Origin: Rana temporaria
Lineage: Eukaryota > Chordata > Amphibia > Anura > Ranidae
Length of the DNA: 64,000 nt
Direction of reading: 5' to 3'
Assembly (NCBI RefSeq): GCF_905171775.1
Contig: NC_053491.1
Span: 336,296,409 to 336,360,408, forward strand
Below are positions 32,849 to 43,911 of the stretch, piece after piece. The stretch's first letter is position 1. The number at the start of each line of letters is the position of its first letter. The notes under the pieces were generated by a model. The model was not told the origin of the DNA, ran no database searches, and worked only from the letters and a program-made list of their open reading frames with translations. Position numbers and translations under genes: made by a program.

Positions 32849-35814
32849 ATGGGTTACCTAAAATACTCTGCAGAAACCATCCGGGAACTAAAACCATTTG
32901 CCTCTATACTCCCAGTTGTCACCAAAAAAGGAATGAGCAACTGTTGAGAATCAATCGACGATCAACAGTCAAAAACTACGCGCAGGTACCCCAGCCCAAG
33001 CGCATAATATGCGCTTTGGTCAACACAAGATCGGCAGTAAAACACCGACAAGAAATCTATGATTTCATCCTTCAACACGATCTAGACTGCCTCTTCATCA
33101 CAGAAAGCTGGCTGACAGCCGACTGCAACACCATTCTAGCAGAATTGGTGCCAGCAAATTATCGCATTCAAATGCAAAACAGAGTGGGGCAAAGAGGGGG
33201 GGCCTGGCGGTGATCCACAAGACTCACCTCTCGATCACCAAACCAGTCCTTCAAAACTCACTTCCATTCATGGAAACCCTCACTCTGCAGCTGCAAACAA
33301 ATCCCCAAGATACGGTCCATATGCTACTTTGCTATAGACCACCAGGCCCAAAAACGCACCTTCTCACGTCATTGACTGAATTCATCTCCACATATACCCT
33401 AAACATCAAACACCTTTTGGTGCTTGGGGATTTCAACCTCTGGGCCAACTCCTCGCTGGACCCCGTAGCCGAGGCCTGCATCGACCATCTGGAAGGATTA
33501 GGTCTGCAGCAACTAATACAAGGCCCCACTCATGCCTCAGGCCATATGCTCGATCTCATTTTCAAACAAGATTTGGAAATTGACGTCCTGGGAAATGAGC
33601 CGCAACCATGGACCGATCACCATGCCATCAAATTCACAATCACCAAAAATGCCAGCCCCAAAAAAACGACAAAACCGGTGACAACTCACTGGACTAGATC
33701 TCAGAAGAAGCTCCACTCGGAACTCTTCAAAACAACACTAGGGAACAAAATAAAAACAACCCAACAAAAACAAACAGCCACAGAAACACTTGACGCCATC
33801 AACAAGGCGCTACTACAGTCAGCTGACTTAGTAGCACCAAAACGCAAAACTTGCATCCGGAAAAACAACTCCAGCTGGTTTAATGACCAGCTGACGTTGC
33901 TAAAGCAAGAGCGTAGAAGAGCAGAAGCTGCGTGGAAAAGGTGCTCTTCAGATAAAAACCACACCATTTACAAGATAATAACAAAGAAATATCACAAAGA
34001 AATCTTCACGGCCAAAAAAAATCATTTCTCCAACATCATCGCAAATGCCCTTAACCACCCCCGAGAACTCTTCAAGCTGGTCACTCAGACTATGAATCCA
34101 GCTTGTTTAGAGGCCCCCAATTCTGATTCACAAGAATTTTGCAACGAATTATCGGATGAAAAAATCTGTGAAAGTATTCAGCAAAATGGAACCGTAGCCA
34201 ACTCCCCCCCCAAATCACAAACCTAATACCCACATAAATCCGTCGCAACCACCAAAATTCACTCTAAAACCCATTTCCATCGATGCCACTAAAAACATCA
34301 TCGGGACTCTGCGTAATAGCACAGCACCCAATGATATCATCCCCACTAAACTGCTGAAAGAAAGTGCCGATATACTGGCACCAGCTATCACGCAGCTCAT
34401 TAACCAATCATTCAAGGAGGGCATGGTGCCCACCTTGCTAAAACAAGGTACAATAAAACCAATTCTAAAAAAAACTACCCTCGACCCCAAAGACCCAAAC
34501 AACCGGAGGCCCATAACAGCTCTAAATGTCTTCTCCAAGGTAATGGAGAAAGTAGTTGTACAACAGCTGCAACTGCATTTAGACACCCATAAATTACTCG
34601 ATCCGTTTCAATCAGGCTTCCGTCCGGGTCACGGAACAGAAGCGGCGCTGCTCAAAATATGGGATGACGCTCTAGAGGCCGCAGACGAAGGAGAATCTTG
34701 TCTCCTGATACTGCTGGACCTAAGCGCGGCTTTTGACACTGTAGACCACGGACTACTACTGGCTAGGCTAGCTGAAGTAGCCGGAGTCGCTGAATGTGTT
34801 TTACCCTGGTTCTCCTCCTTCTTGGAAAACCGATCACAAATAGTGAAACTGGGGTCTTTCACTTCTGAAAAACGTACGGTGTCATGCGGAGTCCCTCAGG
34901 GATCTCCCTTATCGCCCGTATTGTTTAATATCTATCTTCACCCTCTCTTTGAAATCATCAGTAACCAGAAGTTACTTTACCACTCCTATGCAGACGACAC
35001 ACAACTGTATTTCCGCATCTGCAACAAAAAGGATCATTCTCTTGGACTAGAGAAATGCCTCACTCTAATAGATAACTGGATGACAAACAGTTATCTTAAA
35101 CTCAATGGTTCGAAAACAGAACTTCTCCTGTTTCACGCTAACCGGAAAAATCACCCCGTGTCAACATGGACTCCCCCACCCATTCTGGGTAAAACTATCA
35201 CCCCTAGCACCAAAGTCAAAAGTCTCTGAGTCATTTTCGATACCTACATGACAATGGATGCACAAATAGGGTCAGTAGTCAGCGGATCCCACCATCTGCT
35301 GCGCCTACTACGCAGACTCACGTCCTTTATCCCGAAAGAGGACATTGCAGTCGTGGTGGGAACAATCATCAATTCCAGACTCGACTACGCAAATGCCCTC
35401 TATCTAGGACTCCCCAAATACCAAATCACTCGTCTGCAAGTCGTTCAAAATACGGCCGCTCGACTAGTGACTGGGAAAAAAACATGGGAATCAATCTCAC
35501 CTTCACTGAGATCCCTTCATTGGTTGCCAGTAAAAGACAGAATCACTTTCAAGGCACTCTGCCTAATACATAAGTGTATTCAAGGCAACGCCCCCCAATA
35601 TCTATGCGAAAAAATAAAAGCCCATAACCCCAATCGCATTCTGCGATCCACCAATCAAAACCTCCTCCAGATACCCAAGGACAGATACAAGTCCAAAGGA
35701 GATCGAAGATTTGCAGTCCAGGGACATCGCCTGTGGAATGCACTACCAACCACCATCCGACTGGAGTCGGACCACTTGGCCTTCAGGAGAAAGATTAAAA
35801 CCCATCTCTTCTGA
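32849..35814 (+). pseudogene. CR1/Rex1-like ORF2 (endonuclease-reverse transcriptase)
   Basis: The best start is ATG 32849 in a GCGACCATGG context (MGYLKYSAETIRELKP). An AP endonuclease follows (CLFITESWL near 33090, LGDFNLW near 33424, WTDHHAI near 33610). The reverse transcriptase has RPITALNVFSK, LLDLSAAFDTVDH (34709), GVPQGSPLSPVLF and a YADDTQ box at 34987-35004. The C-terminus has LHWLPVKDRITFKAL and LWNALP before HLF. Lesions: one-base shifts at an A6 run (32924), a G7 run (33193) and a C8 run (34204), and a TGA at 35227. No ORF1 is visible. The protein would perform target-primed reverse transcription. Confidence 0.88.
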
Positions 35815-36655
35815 GGTCAAGGGGTTCCTTGCCCATGAAATGGATACAGCGCCCAGAGGCGATTCAGTTCGCATGTGTTGCGCTTTACAAGTCTCTCTCT
35901 CTCTCCCTCACTTATACGTGGACAATTATTACACCAGCGTGCCACTTTTTAGTCACTTGTTTGATCGTCAGATTGGAGCATGTGGCACTGTGCGACCTAA
36001 TCGCCAGGGCTTTCCCCAGTGGCTTGTAGATTCCCGTCTTAGGCTGGGGGCGAGAGCTTGCTGCAGGTGTAATAATTTTCTCGCTGTGAAGTGGCGGGAC
36101 AATAAGAATGTTTTCGTTCTTACCACCCTTCACGCAGACACGACAGTACAAATTTGTACGGCGGCTGGTGTTGTGGAGAAACCCCTCTGTGTCCACGAAT
36201 ATAACCAAAATATGGGAGGGGTGGACCTCAACAACCAGTTGATGGCGCCGTATCACATTGCCTGTAAGGCGAGACGCTGGTACAAAAAAGTGTCTCTATA
36301 TTTTTTACAATTGACTTTACTGAATGCTTATGTCTTATACAAAGCTTCAGGATGGAATGGATCCTTCCTTACATTCCAGGATGAGATCATCTTAGAACTC
36401 CTAGATCGCCTGTATCCAGGCGATTCTGCACCTCACCATCCCCTTCCAAATGCAGTAAGCCGACTGCATGAGAGACATTTTTCGTATGTCCTCAGGAGTA
36501 CACCTACCCAACGAGCCCCCCAAAGAAGATGTTGTGTCTGTACCAAGCGCGGATATAGGCGTGACACCCGTTATTTTTGTCCCCGCTGTCCTGACGATCC
36601 TGGTCTTTGTATTGGTGAATGGTTTGAACGCTTCCACACACAAGTGAAGTATTAG

Positions 36656-38940
36656 CGTAGGGTAAAACATTTCACAGGCTAGGACACACTTACACAGGGT
36701 CTCCCAAGATGCCATCGCATTTTTAGAGACCCAAACCTGGAACCGAAAAGTTGAACAGTTACAGTTACAAAAAAAAGTGTTAAAAAAAAAAAGTTAAAAA
36801 TAAAAACGAAAAAAAAAAAAGTTGTCGTTTTATTGTTCTCTCCCTCTCTATTCTCTCTCTATTGTTCTGCTCTTTTTTTACGGTATTCTATTCTGCAAAG
36901 TTTTATTGTTGTTATGTTTTTTCATGCTTGCTTTTTAGGTATGTAATTTACTTTACTGTTTTCAGGTACGCCATTCAGCTGTTGCGCGGACTTATTTATC
37001 TTGGCAGCAACAGCGTTTGCTCCCACGATATATAAAGCCGTGACTCCAGTGCTGTAGGAGGTGATTTCACCACCACAGTTAAAAAAAGAGCATATATGCC
37101 GAAGCATGGAGGCATTGGGGGCGGAGGAGCGATTTTGCTCCTAATGGCGCGTACATACGGTCAAAATTCCGACGGAGGCTTGCCCGTGGAAAAGTTCGAC
37201 CGTGTGTACGCGGCATAAGTTTTTTGCGGGAGGATGCCCCCATGCTTCGGCATATATATATTTTAGGCACAGGTTGCGTTAAATTTTTTTTTATTTTTTA
37301 CTGTGTTTTTTTTTTTTGGTATTTGCTTTGCAGGTATGGTATGATCTTACTGTTATACTGTAATGTTACTTTGTTTTAATGTTAACCATCATTTGCTTAG
37401 CAGGTATGCCATTCAGTTGCAGCGCGGATTTATTTAGCGTGACAGCAACAGCGTTTGCTCCCACGATATATAAAGCCGCGACTCCAACGCTGTAGGAGGT
37501 GATTTCACCACCACAGTTAAAAAAGAGCATATATGCCAAAGCATGGGGGCATTAGGGGCAGAGGAGCGATTTTGCTCCTAATGCCGCGTACATACAGTTG
37601 ACATTCCTACGGAGGCTTTCCTGTGGAAAATTCTGACCATGTGTACACGGTATAACTTTTTATGCCACGTACATACGGTCAAAATTACAACGGAGGCTTC
37701 CCCCGTGGAAAAGTCCGACCATGTGTACACGCAATAACTTTTTTGCGGAAGGATGCCCCCATGCTTCGGCATATATAAATGGTGCATGTATGCCCATCAT
37801 TAGAAGTGGGTGGATGAAGGGAGGTATTCTAATGGTGGGCATACCCACCGATCAATCTTTTTTTTCGTTCAGCCAACAGGCTGCATGAAAAAAAAGATTA
37901 CAATACATGTCCAACAAGAACCATCAACGTACTGGTATGTTGCTGGAATTTGAATGGTTATACCAGAATGATGCCTGCAGGTTTTGGTATCATCTTGGTA
38001 TCATTCTTTTCAGCCAGCGGTCGGCTTTTACATTCAGTGGGAGGGAATGTCCCCTCCCCGGATATTAACAGCGCCATTGGGAAATTGGGAAAGCATTTTA
38101 TCACACCAATCTTGGTGTGGTCAGATGCTTTGATGGCAGAGGAAAGATCTAGGGTCTAATAGACCCCATTTTTTAAAAAAAAGAGTACCTGTCACTAACT
38201 ATTGCTGTCATAAGGGATATTTACATTACCTGAGATAACAATAAAAATGGTAAAAAAAACCAAATAAAATGGAAGGAACAGTTTACAAAAAAAAAAAAAA
38301 AAAAGCAAAATAAAAATAAAAAATAAAAAAAAAGCATCCCTGTCCCCCCCCCCTGCTCTTGCGCAAAGGCGAACGCAAGCGTCGGTCTGGAGTCATATGT
38401 AAACAGCAATTGTACCATGCATGTGAGGTATCACCGCAAAGGGCAGATCGAGGGCAGTAATTTTAGCAGTAGATCTTCTCTGTAAATCGAATGTGGTAAC
38501 CTGTAAAGGCTTTTAAAGGCTTTTAAAAATGTATGTAGTTTGTCGCCACTGCCCGTTTGTGCGCAATTTTAAAGTATGTCGTGTTTGGTATCCATGTACT
38601 CGGCCTAAGATCATCTTTTTTATTTCATCAATAATTTGGGCAATATAGTGTGTTTTAGTGCTTTAAAATAAAAAAAAGTGTATTTTTTCCCAAAAAAATG
38701 CGTTTGAAAAATCGCTGCGCAAATACTGTGTGGAAAAAAAAATGCAACACCCACCATTTTAATCTGTAGGGCCTTTGCTTTAAAAAAATATATAATGTTT
38801 GGGGGTTCAACTTAACTTTCTTGCAAAAAAAAAAAAAGTTTTTATGTAAACAAACAGTGTCAGAAAGGGCTTTGTCTTCAAGTGGTTAGAAGAGTGGGTG
38901 ATGTATGACATAAGCTTCTAAATGTTGTGCATAAAATGCC
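36656..38940 (+). other. piggyBac 3' region with internal duplication and foldbacks
   Basis: Non-coding DNA after the transposase stop. Bases 36960-37100 and 37402-37540 are near-identical (GCAACAGCGTTTGCTCCCAC, CACGATATATAAAGCCG), so a segment of about 440 bp is tandemly duplicated. A-rich runs occur at 36765-36822 and 38288-38335. A motif GTATGCCCATCATTAGAAG lies at 37788-37806. Confidence 0.65.
37087..37262. repeat. Nested palindrome with miniature foldback
   Basis: Outer arms GCATATATGCCGAAGCATGG (37089) and its complement (to 37255) enclose an inner 80-base foldback with ends GCGCGTACATACGGTC and ACCGTGTGTACGCGGC (37142-37215). A second, larger version at 37527-37775 carries two inner foldbacks (37578-37650, 37662-37736). 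Confidence 0.65.
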
Positions 38941-40180
38941 AGGACAATTAAAACCCCCCCAAAATGACCCCATTTTGGAAAGTAGACACCCCAAGCTATT
39001 TGCTGAGAGGCATCTCGAGTCCATAGAATATTTTATATTTTGACACAAGTTGCGGGAAAAGGATTTTTTTTTTGCGCAAAGTTGTCACTAAATGATATAT
39101 TGCTCAAACATGCCATGGGCATATGTGGAATTACAACCCAAAATACATTCTGCTGCTTTTCCTGAGTACGGGGATACCACATGTGTGAGACTTTTTGGGA
39201 GCCTAGCCGTGTACGGGACCCCAAAAACCAATCACCGCCTTCAGGCTTCCTAAGGGTGTACATTTTTTTTTTTACTCCTCACTACCTATCACATTTTCGG
39301 AGGCAATGGAATGCCCAGATGGCACAAAACCCCCCCAAATGACCCCATTTTGGAAAGTAGACACCCCAAGCTATTTGCTGAGAGGTATGGTGAATATTTT
39401 GCAGATCTCGCTTTTTGTCACAAAGTTTTGAAAATGTAAAAAAGAAGAAAAAATACATTTTTATTTTCTTTCTTCATTTATAAAAACAAATGAGAGCTGT
39501 AAAATACTCACTATGCCTCTCAGCAAATAGCTTGGGGTGTCTACTTTCCAAAATGGGGTCATTTTAGGGGGTTTTATGCTATTTTGGCATTTTATGGCGT
39601 TCGAGACTGTGATACGTAGTGAGGAGTGAAATCAAAATTGTATGCCCTTAGAAATCTTGAAGGCAGTGATTGGTTTTCGGGGTCCCGTATGCGGCTAGGC
39701 TTCCAAAAAGTCCCACACATGTGGTATCCCCGTACTCAGAAGAAGCAGCAGAATGTATTTTGGGGTGCAATTCCACATATAACCATGGGGGGGTTTGTGC
39801 TATTTTGGCATTTTATGGCCTTTGAAACTGTGATAGGTAGTGAGGAGTGAAATCAAAAATTTGCGCCCTTAGAAATCTTGAAGGCAGTGATTGGTTTTTG
39901 GGATCCCGCACGTGGCTAGGCTTCCAAAAAGTCCCAAACATGTGGCATCCCTGTACTCAGAAGAAGCAGCAAAATGTATTTTGGGGTGCAATTCCACATA
40001 TAACCATGGCATGTGTGAGCAATATATCATTTAGTGGCAACTTTTTGAAAAAAATAAATTCTGTCATTATTCAATCACTTGGGACAAAAAAATTTAAATA
40101 TTCAATGGACTCAACATGCCTCTCAGCAGTTTCATTGAGGTGTCTACTTTCCAAAATGGGGTCATTTGGGGGGGGGGTTT
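38940..40180. repeat. Direct and inverted copies of an approx. 55-bp block in the piggyBac 3' region
   Basis: The block containing ATTTTGGAAAGTAGACACCC occurs direct at about 38970 and 39349 and inverted at about 39539 and 40140. A second block (TGATTGGTTTTCGGGGTCCC and TGGTATCCCCGTACTCAG) occurs at 39668-39740 and 39885-39965 and inverted at 39165-39240. These make accidental frames. Arrangement is consistent with subterminal transposon repeats. Confidence 0.7.
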
Positions 40181-40802
40181 TGTACTGCCCTGCCATTTTA
40201 GCTCCTCAAGAAATGAGATAGGCAGTCATAAATTAAAAGCTGTGTAAATTCCAGAAAATGTACCCTAGTTTGTAGACGCTATAACTTTTGCGAAAACCAA
40301 TAAATATATGCTTAATGCAATTGTTTTTACTAAAGACATGTGGCTAAATACATTTTTGGCCTAAATGTTTGACTAAAATTTTGTTTATTCGATTTTTCTT
40401 ATAACAAAAAGTAGAAAATATAATTTTTTTTCAAAATGTTCGGTCTTTTTCCGTTTATATCGCAACAAATTAAAAACGCAGAGGCAATCGAATACCATCA
40501 AAAGAAAGCTCTATTTGTGGGAAGAAAAGGACGCAAATTCAGTTTCGGTACAACATTGCATGACCGTGCAATTACCAGTTAAAGCAGCGCAGTGCCAAAT
40601 TGTAAAAACACCTTGGGTCCTTTAGCTGCATAAAGGTTCGGGTCTTAAGTGGTTAATGTACACCAAGGCATGTATAAGAATATATAAGACATATGGGAGG
40701 TTAAGTAAGAGGAAACAGAAGTTAATGTATGTGTTGTTTTTAATGATGAAATGTGATCATTTGTATGTATGTATCAATAACAAATAAAAATAGAAAACAA
40801 AG

Positions 40803-40990
40803 ATGCGGGACCGCGATGGGAGTGACGTTTTCGGCCTCCCTTGCCAACCTTTACATGTGTTGGTGAGAGCAGCCTGCATCTTTTAGAACCCATTTAGACC
40901 TTTTATTAAACTATATTTCAGGTATATAGACGCCATGTCTGGGTTAGTGTTAAATAGTCATATTAACAATTTGTTATTTACAAATCAGTC
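40803..40990 (+). pseudogene. Penelope-like reverse transcriptase fragment
   Basis: With one frameshift the plus strand reads GTAMGVTFSASLANLYMCW and then RYIDAMSGLV, matching the GTAMG...ANLFM and RYIDD boxes that mark Penelope-like element reverse transcriptases. The second catalytic Asp is changed to Ala. No GIY-YIG endonuclease is visible. The fragment starts directly after the piggyBac element. Confidence 0.6.
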
Positions 40991-41516
40991 CTTCCATTGG
41001 TTATTTTATAAGCTTAAGACATATGCATTGAACATTTTTAGGTTAATTTAGTATATGACGCTGACGCTGATATATGCACTCATGATTTTTCTCTATATAC
41101 AGAAGATAATTCATGATTTTATATGCAATTGTTGGTCTTATTTTCCTTTCCTTTTTCTTTTGTCTGTCATTTGAAGTTTGTCCTCTTAATATATATACAT
41201 ATAGAATACTTTTTTTTTCTTTTTTGTTCAAAATTTTTGTTCAAATGTCTTTATATGGTTATATCTATATATATGTTCAATGGTTTTACATGTGCTGTCA
41301 TGGTCTATTGTCTGTTGGTATTGATGTGCATATGGGCTTTTTTTCAAATTGGCAGGGGGTGATCAGCTTTTATTGATGTGCATTTGATACTTCAAGTTTA
41401 ATCTGTTTCTTTTTCTTATTGTTAAACAAAATGTGATAATGTGAGTAATTTTCCATCCCCCCTATTTGGTTCTGAATATGCAGCTCTATATGTAATTGGG
41501 ACAGGTGGTGTATATA
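40991..41516. other. Unassigned AT-rich interval
   Basis: Low-complexity T-rich DNA; frames here are rich in Phe and Ile and show no domain. Confidence 0.4.
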
Positions 41517-41524
41517 CTGATACC

Positions 41525-42050
41525 CAGGGCTGCTGTTAGAAATCACAGAGACCCCATACAGCCTACCTGGCAAGGCCCCTCCCTCAAATATATATATATA
41601 TATATATATTTAAAAAAAATTCACAACAAATGTACGAAAATCATTCTTAGCGGACACACAGATAATAGAGCAGCTGTGTGAATTAGCCATTTTTTAAATA
41701 GTTTTCAAAATTTGTGAACAAAAACATTCTATAATTTTTTTTTAAAATGTATAAATTATTTTGTTTTACAATTTTTACAAATTATTTTTATACAATTTTC
41801 TATTTTTTTTTTTTACAAGGGATTAAAACAATACAGGGTTCATTTTTTTTAACAGGACAATGAAGCCGGCAGTTGTGTCTGTGTCTCTCCCTGCAACAGC
41901 TAAAAGACGGCGGGATAGTTTTCAGCTGCTGCCAAAAGCCACACAGAGCATCCTGTAATTGCCCCTCCTTCCCTCTGGTGTTTGGGCCCCCCTGTGTGCC
42001 CGGGCCCCCTACAGGAGGACTGGTGGTCCCCCCCCCTATCAGCGGCCCTG
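41525..42050. mobile_element. hAT-type MITE
   Basis: Inverted ends CAGGGCTGCTG and the complement of CAGGGCCGCTGAT are flanked by the perfect 8-bp duplication CTGATACC (41517-41524, 42051-42058). It holds a short TA run and several T runs and has no transposase. Confidence 0.85.
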
Positions 42051-42058
42051 CTGATACC

Positions 42059-42465
42059 CAACCACACCTGTGGACACAGTGTGGGGGGGATATTTGAGGA
42101 TGGTCAGTATCACACCTCAAGGTGATGAGTAAGCACAGTGTAGCTGTGCAAAACAAGTCCACCTCTGTTCCAGCGACTGCAGCCGTGGTGTGTGTCATTG
42201 TTTGCATGGAATTTTCAATAAATGGACTTCAATCACGTCAATGTGCATCCAATTTTTTCCTTAATTCCCTTTAGATATGATTTCTCTTTGGGAGTATCTC
42301 ACCAAAAATTATATTTTTGTTGCAGGGGATGCCCAAAATCTGAATTGTAGCTTAGTATAGACTTCTGGCAAAATGAGCAAATCAATCACATCTGTGCCTA
42401 GAATGCCTTCATGTTGCACTTCAAAGGAAAATTACCTATGCAGCAATTGTATATGATATAAACAA
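42059..42465. other. Unassigned interval
   Basis: No supported feature between the hAT element and the TA microsatellite. Confidence 0.4.
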
Positions 42466-42537
42466 TATATATATATATATCTATATACTGTATATATATA
42501 TATATATATATATACTGTATATATATATATATATATA

Positions 42538-42589
<52 letters not shown>

Positions 42590-42597
42590 TGTATATG

Positions 42598-42636
<39 letters not shown>
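42466..42636. repeat. (TA)n microsatellite with CTG interruptions
   Basis: TA runs separated by recurring ACTGTATA steps, about 170 bases. Tyr/Ile frames are artefacts. Confidence 0.95.
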
Positions 42637-42638
<2 letters not shown>

Positions 42639-42813
42639 CATTTGTTTTGTTTTTTTCATTAAAATTTGCTATTTTTCCCCCAAAATAGTGGAGTTATTTA
42701 GATCTCCAAATTCAATTTACATCATATAAATCTCCATATTTTGTGCATTAATTGATGACCCGCTTAAAATGCATCCAATTCGCAGAACATTTTAAAATAC
42801 ATTGTTTTCAATG

Positions 42814-43141
42814 AGGCTGGTTCACATATGTGCGATGCATTCGCACTGCGCATTGCCGCCAAACCGTGTGTGTCTTTTAGGCATTGCGGTGCGGCTCAGG
42901 TGCGAATTCAAGCCCATTATCTTCTATGGGTACGCAGCTGATTCGCACATGTGTTCAGTTCTCTTCAGGAATTTCTCTCATTCAGCTCAATACACTTCTC
43001 CCCCACTCTCCTCTCACCTGGAACTTCTCCCAGGTCTCCAAATTCGCATCTAAAACATTGCTAATATGCTGAACACTTCTCTTATCTCTCTGCAGAGATA
43101 AGAGAGCTCAAATTCGCACCGCACAAGTGTGATTCCGGCCT
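42814..43141. mobile_element. MITE with AGGCTGGTTCACAT termini
   Basis: Left end AGGCTGGTTCACATATGTGCG and reverse-complemented right end AAGGCCGGAATCACACTTGTGCG are imperfect inverted repeats. The interior includes a tight hairpin at 43079-43107 (CTTATCTCTCTGCAGAGATAAG). It abuts the start of the minisatellite. Confidence 0.6.
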
Positions 43142-43149
43142 TAATAATT

Positions 43150-43911
43150 GCTGAGCTTCCTATGCTCCCATCCTGTCTGCTCCTATACCAGTTTATAAGC
43201 TGCCCTCTGATCCCATCCCTGTCCTCTATTTCACTAGTTAATGAGCTCCCTCTGATCCCATTCCTGTCCTCTCTTCTAACAGTTGATGAGCTCCCCTCCA
43301 ATGCCATCCTTTTCCTCTCCTCTATCAGTTGATGAGCTCCCTATGATTCCATCTCTGTCCTCTCATCTACCAGTTGATGAGCTCCCTATGATCCCATCTC
43401 TGTCCTCTCCTCTACCAGTTGATGAGCTCCCTATAATACCATCTCTGTCCTCTCCTCTACCAGTTGAGGAGCTCCCTCTTATCCCATCCCTGTCCTCCCT
43501 TCTACCAGTTGATGGGCTCCCTCTGATCCCATACTTGTCCTTTTCTCTACCAGTTGATGATCTCCCTCTGATCTATCCCTCCCCTCTTATCTACCAGTTG
43601 ATGATCTTCCTATGATCCCATACCTGTCCTCTCTTTTTCCAGTTGATGAGCTCCCTCTGATCCCATCCTTGTCCTCTCTTCTTCCAAGGGAAGAGCTCCC
43701 TCTGATCCTATCCCTGTCCTCTCCTCTACAGGTTGACGCGCTCCCTCTGATCCTATCCCTATTCTCTCCTCTACCAGTTGATGGGTTCCCTCTGATCCTA
43801 TGCCTGTCCTCTTTTTTTCCAGTTAATGAGCTTCCTCCGATCCTATCCCTCTCTTCTACCAGTTGATGAGATCCCTCTGATCCCATTACTGTTCTCTCTT
43901 CTACCAGTTGA
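43150..43911. repeat. Minisatellite, degenerate 45-bp units (left arm)
   Basis: Units of about 45 bp carry GTTGATGAGCTCCCTCTGAT and CTGTCCTCTCCTCTACCA with many substitutions. Because 45 is a multiple of three, accidental frames encode a repeated DELPLIPSLSSPLPV pattern. Divergence is highest at the far left, as expected for an array edge. Confidence 0.95.

Larger units (their letters stand above)
31210..35908 (+). mobile_element. CR1/Rex1-like LINE with tandem 5' monomers
   Basis: Insertion into the piggyBac transposase is framed by the 5-bp duplication CACTT (31205-31209, 35909-35913). It begins with tandem 5' repeats (31211-32390), followed by a 5' leader, one long ORF2 with lesions (32849-35814), and a short 3' end GCGCTTTACAAG then a (TC)n tail, a tail type seen in Rex1/L2-like LINEs. 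At about 4.7 kb it is likely full length. Assignment within the CR1 superfamily is by motif recall. Confidence 0.85.
28422..36655 (+). pseudogene. piggyBac (PGBD4-like) transposase, interrupted
   Basis: Coding pieces lie at 28422-28535, 29487-30081, 30696-31209 and 35909-36655. The N-terminus is Ser/Glu/Asp-rich (MAKRMYTSAEAYTFL). The DDE-like core keeps all three aspartates of the family: DESLIRFSGR (Asp codon 30965), YVDNYYTS (35921) and NMGGVDLNNQL (36224). A C-terminal cysteine-rich domain follows (CCVCTKRG...CPRC, about 36529-36640). The frame is preserved across the LTR and LINE insertions once one duplication copy is discounted. Lesions other than insertions: a frameshift near 29660, TAA at 30034 and TGA at 30896. 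Such enzymes excise and reinsert elements at TTAA. Confidence 0.9.
26757..40652 (+). mobile_element. piggyBac-family transposon, complete but interrupted
   Basis: The element runs from CCACTTAAGGACC after TTAA (26753-26756) to GGGTCTTAAGTGG before TTAA (40653-40656), so termini and target sites survive. It contains a 5' hairpin (26986-27024), a leader with about 150-bp tandem repeats, a PGBD4-like transposase (28422-36655) split by three insertions, and a long 3' region. Removing the insertions and one copy of each duplication leaves about 7.6 kb, large for piggyBac. Its last 390 bases match the MITEs ending at 7684 and 16383. Confidence 0.9.

Noticed and set aside
26757..40652. An undescribed multi-gene defence or operon-like system
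   Set aside because: All long frames resolve into transposon proteins or repeat artefacts; nothing supports a coordinated host system in this window.
43283..43866. Repeat proteins with DELPLIPSLSS pattern and the opposite-strand Arg/Gly-rich frame
   Set aside because: 45-bp minisatellite units are a multiple of three and stay open by chance; no conserved start, and the pattern is lost where units are 40 bp.
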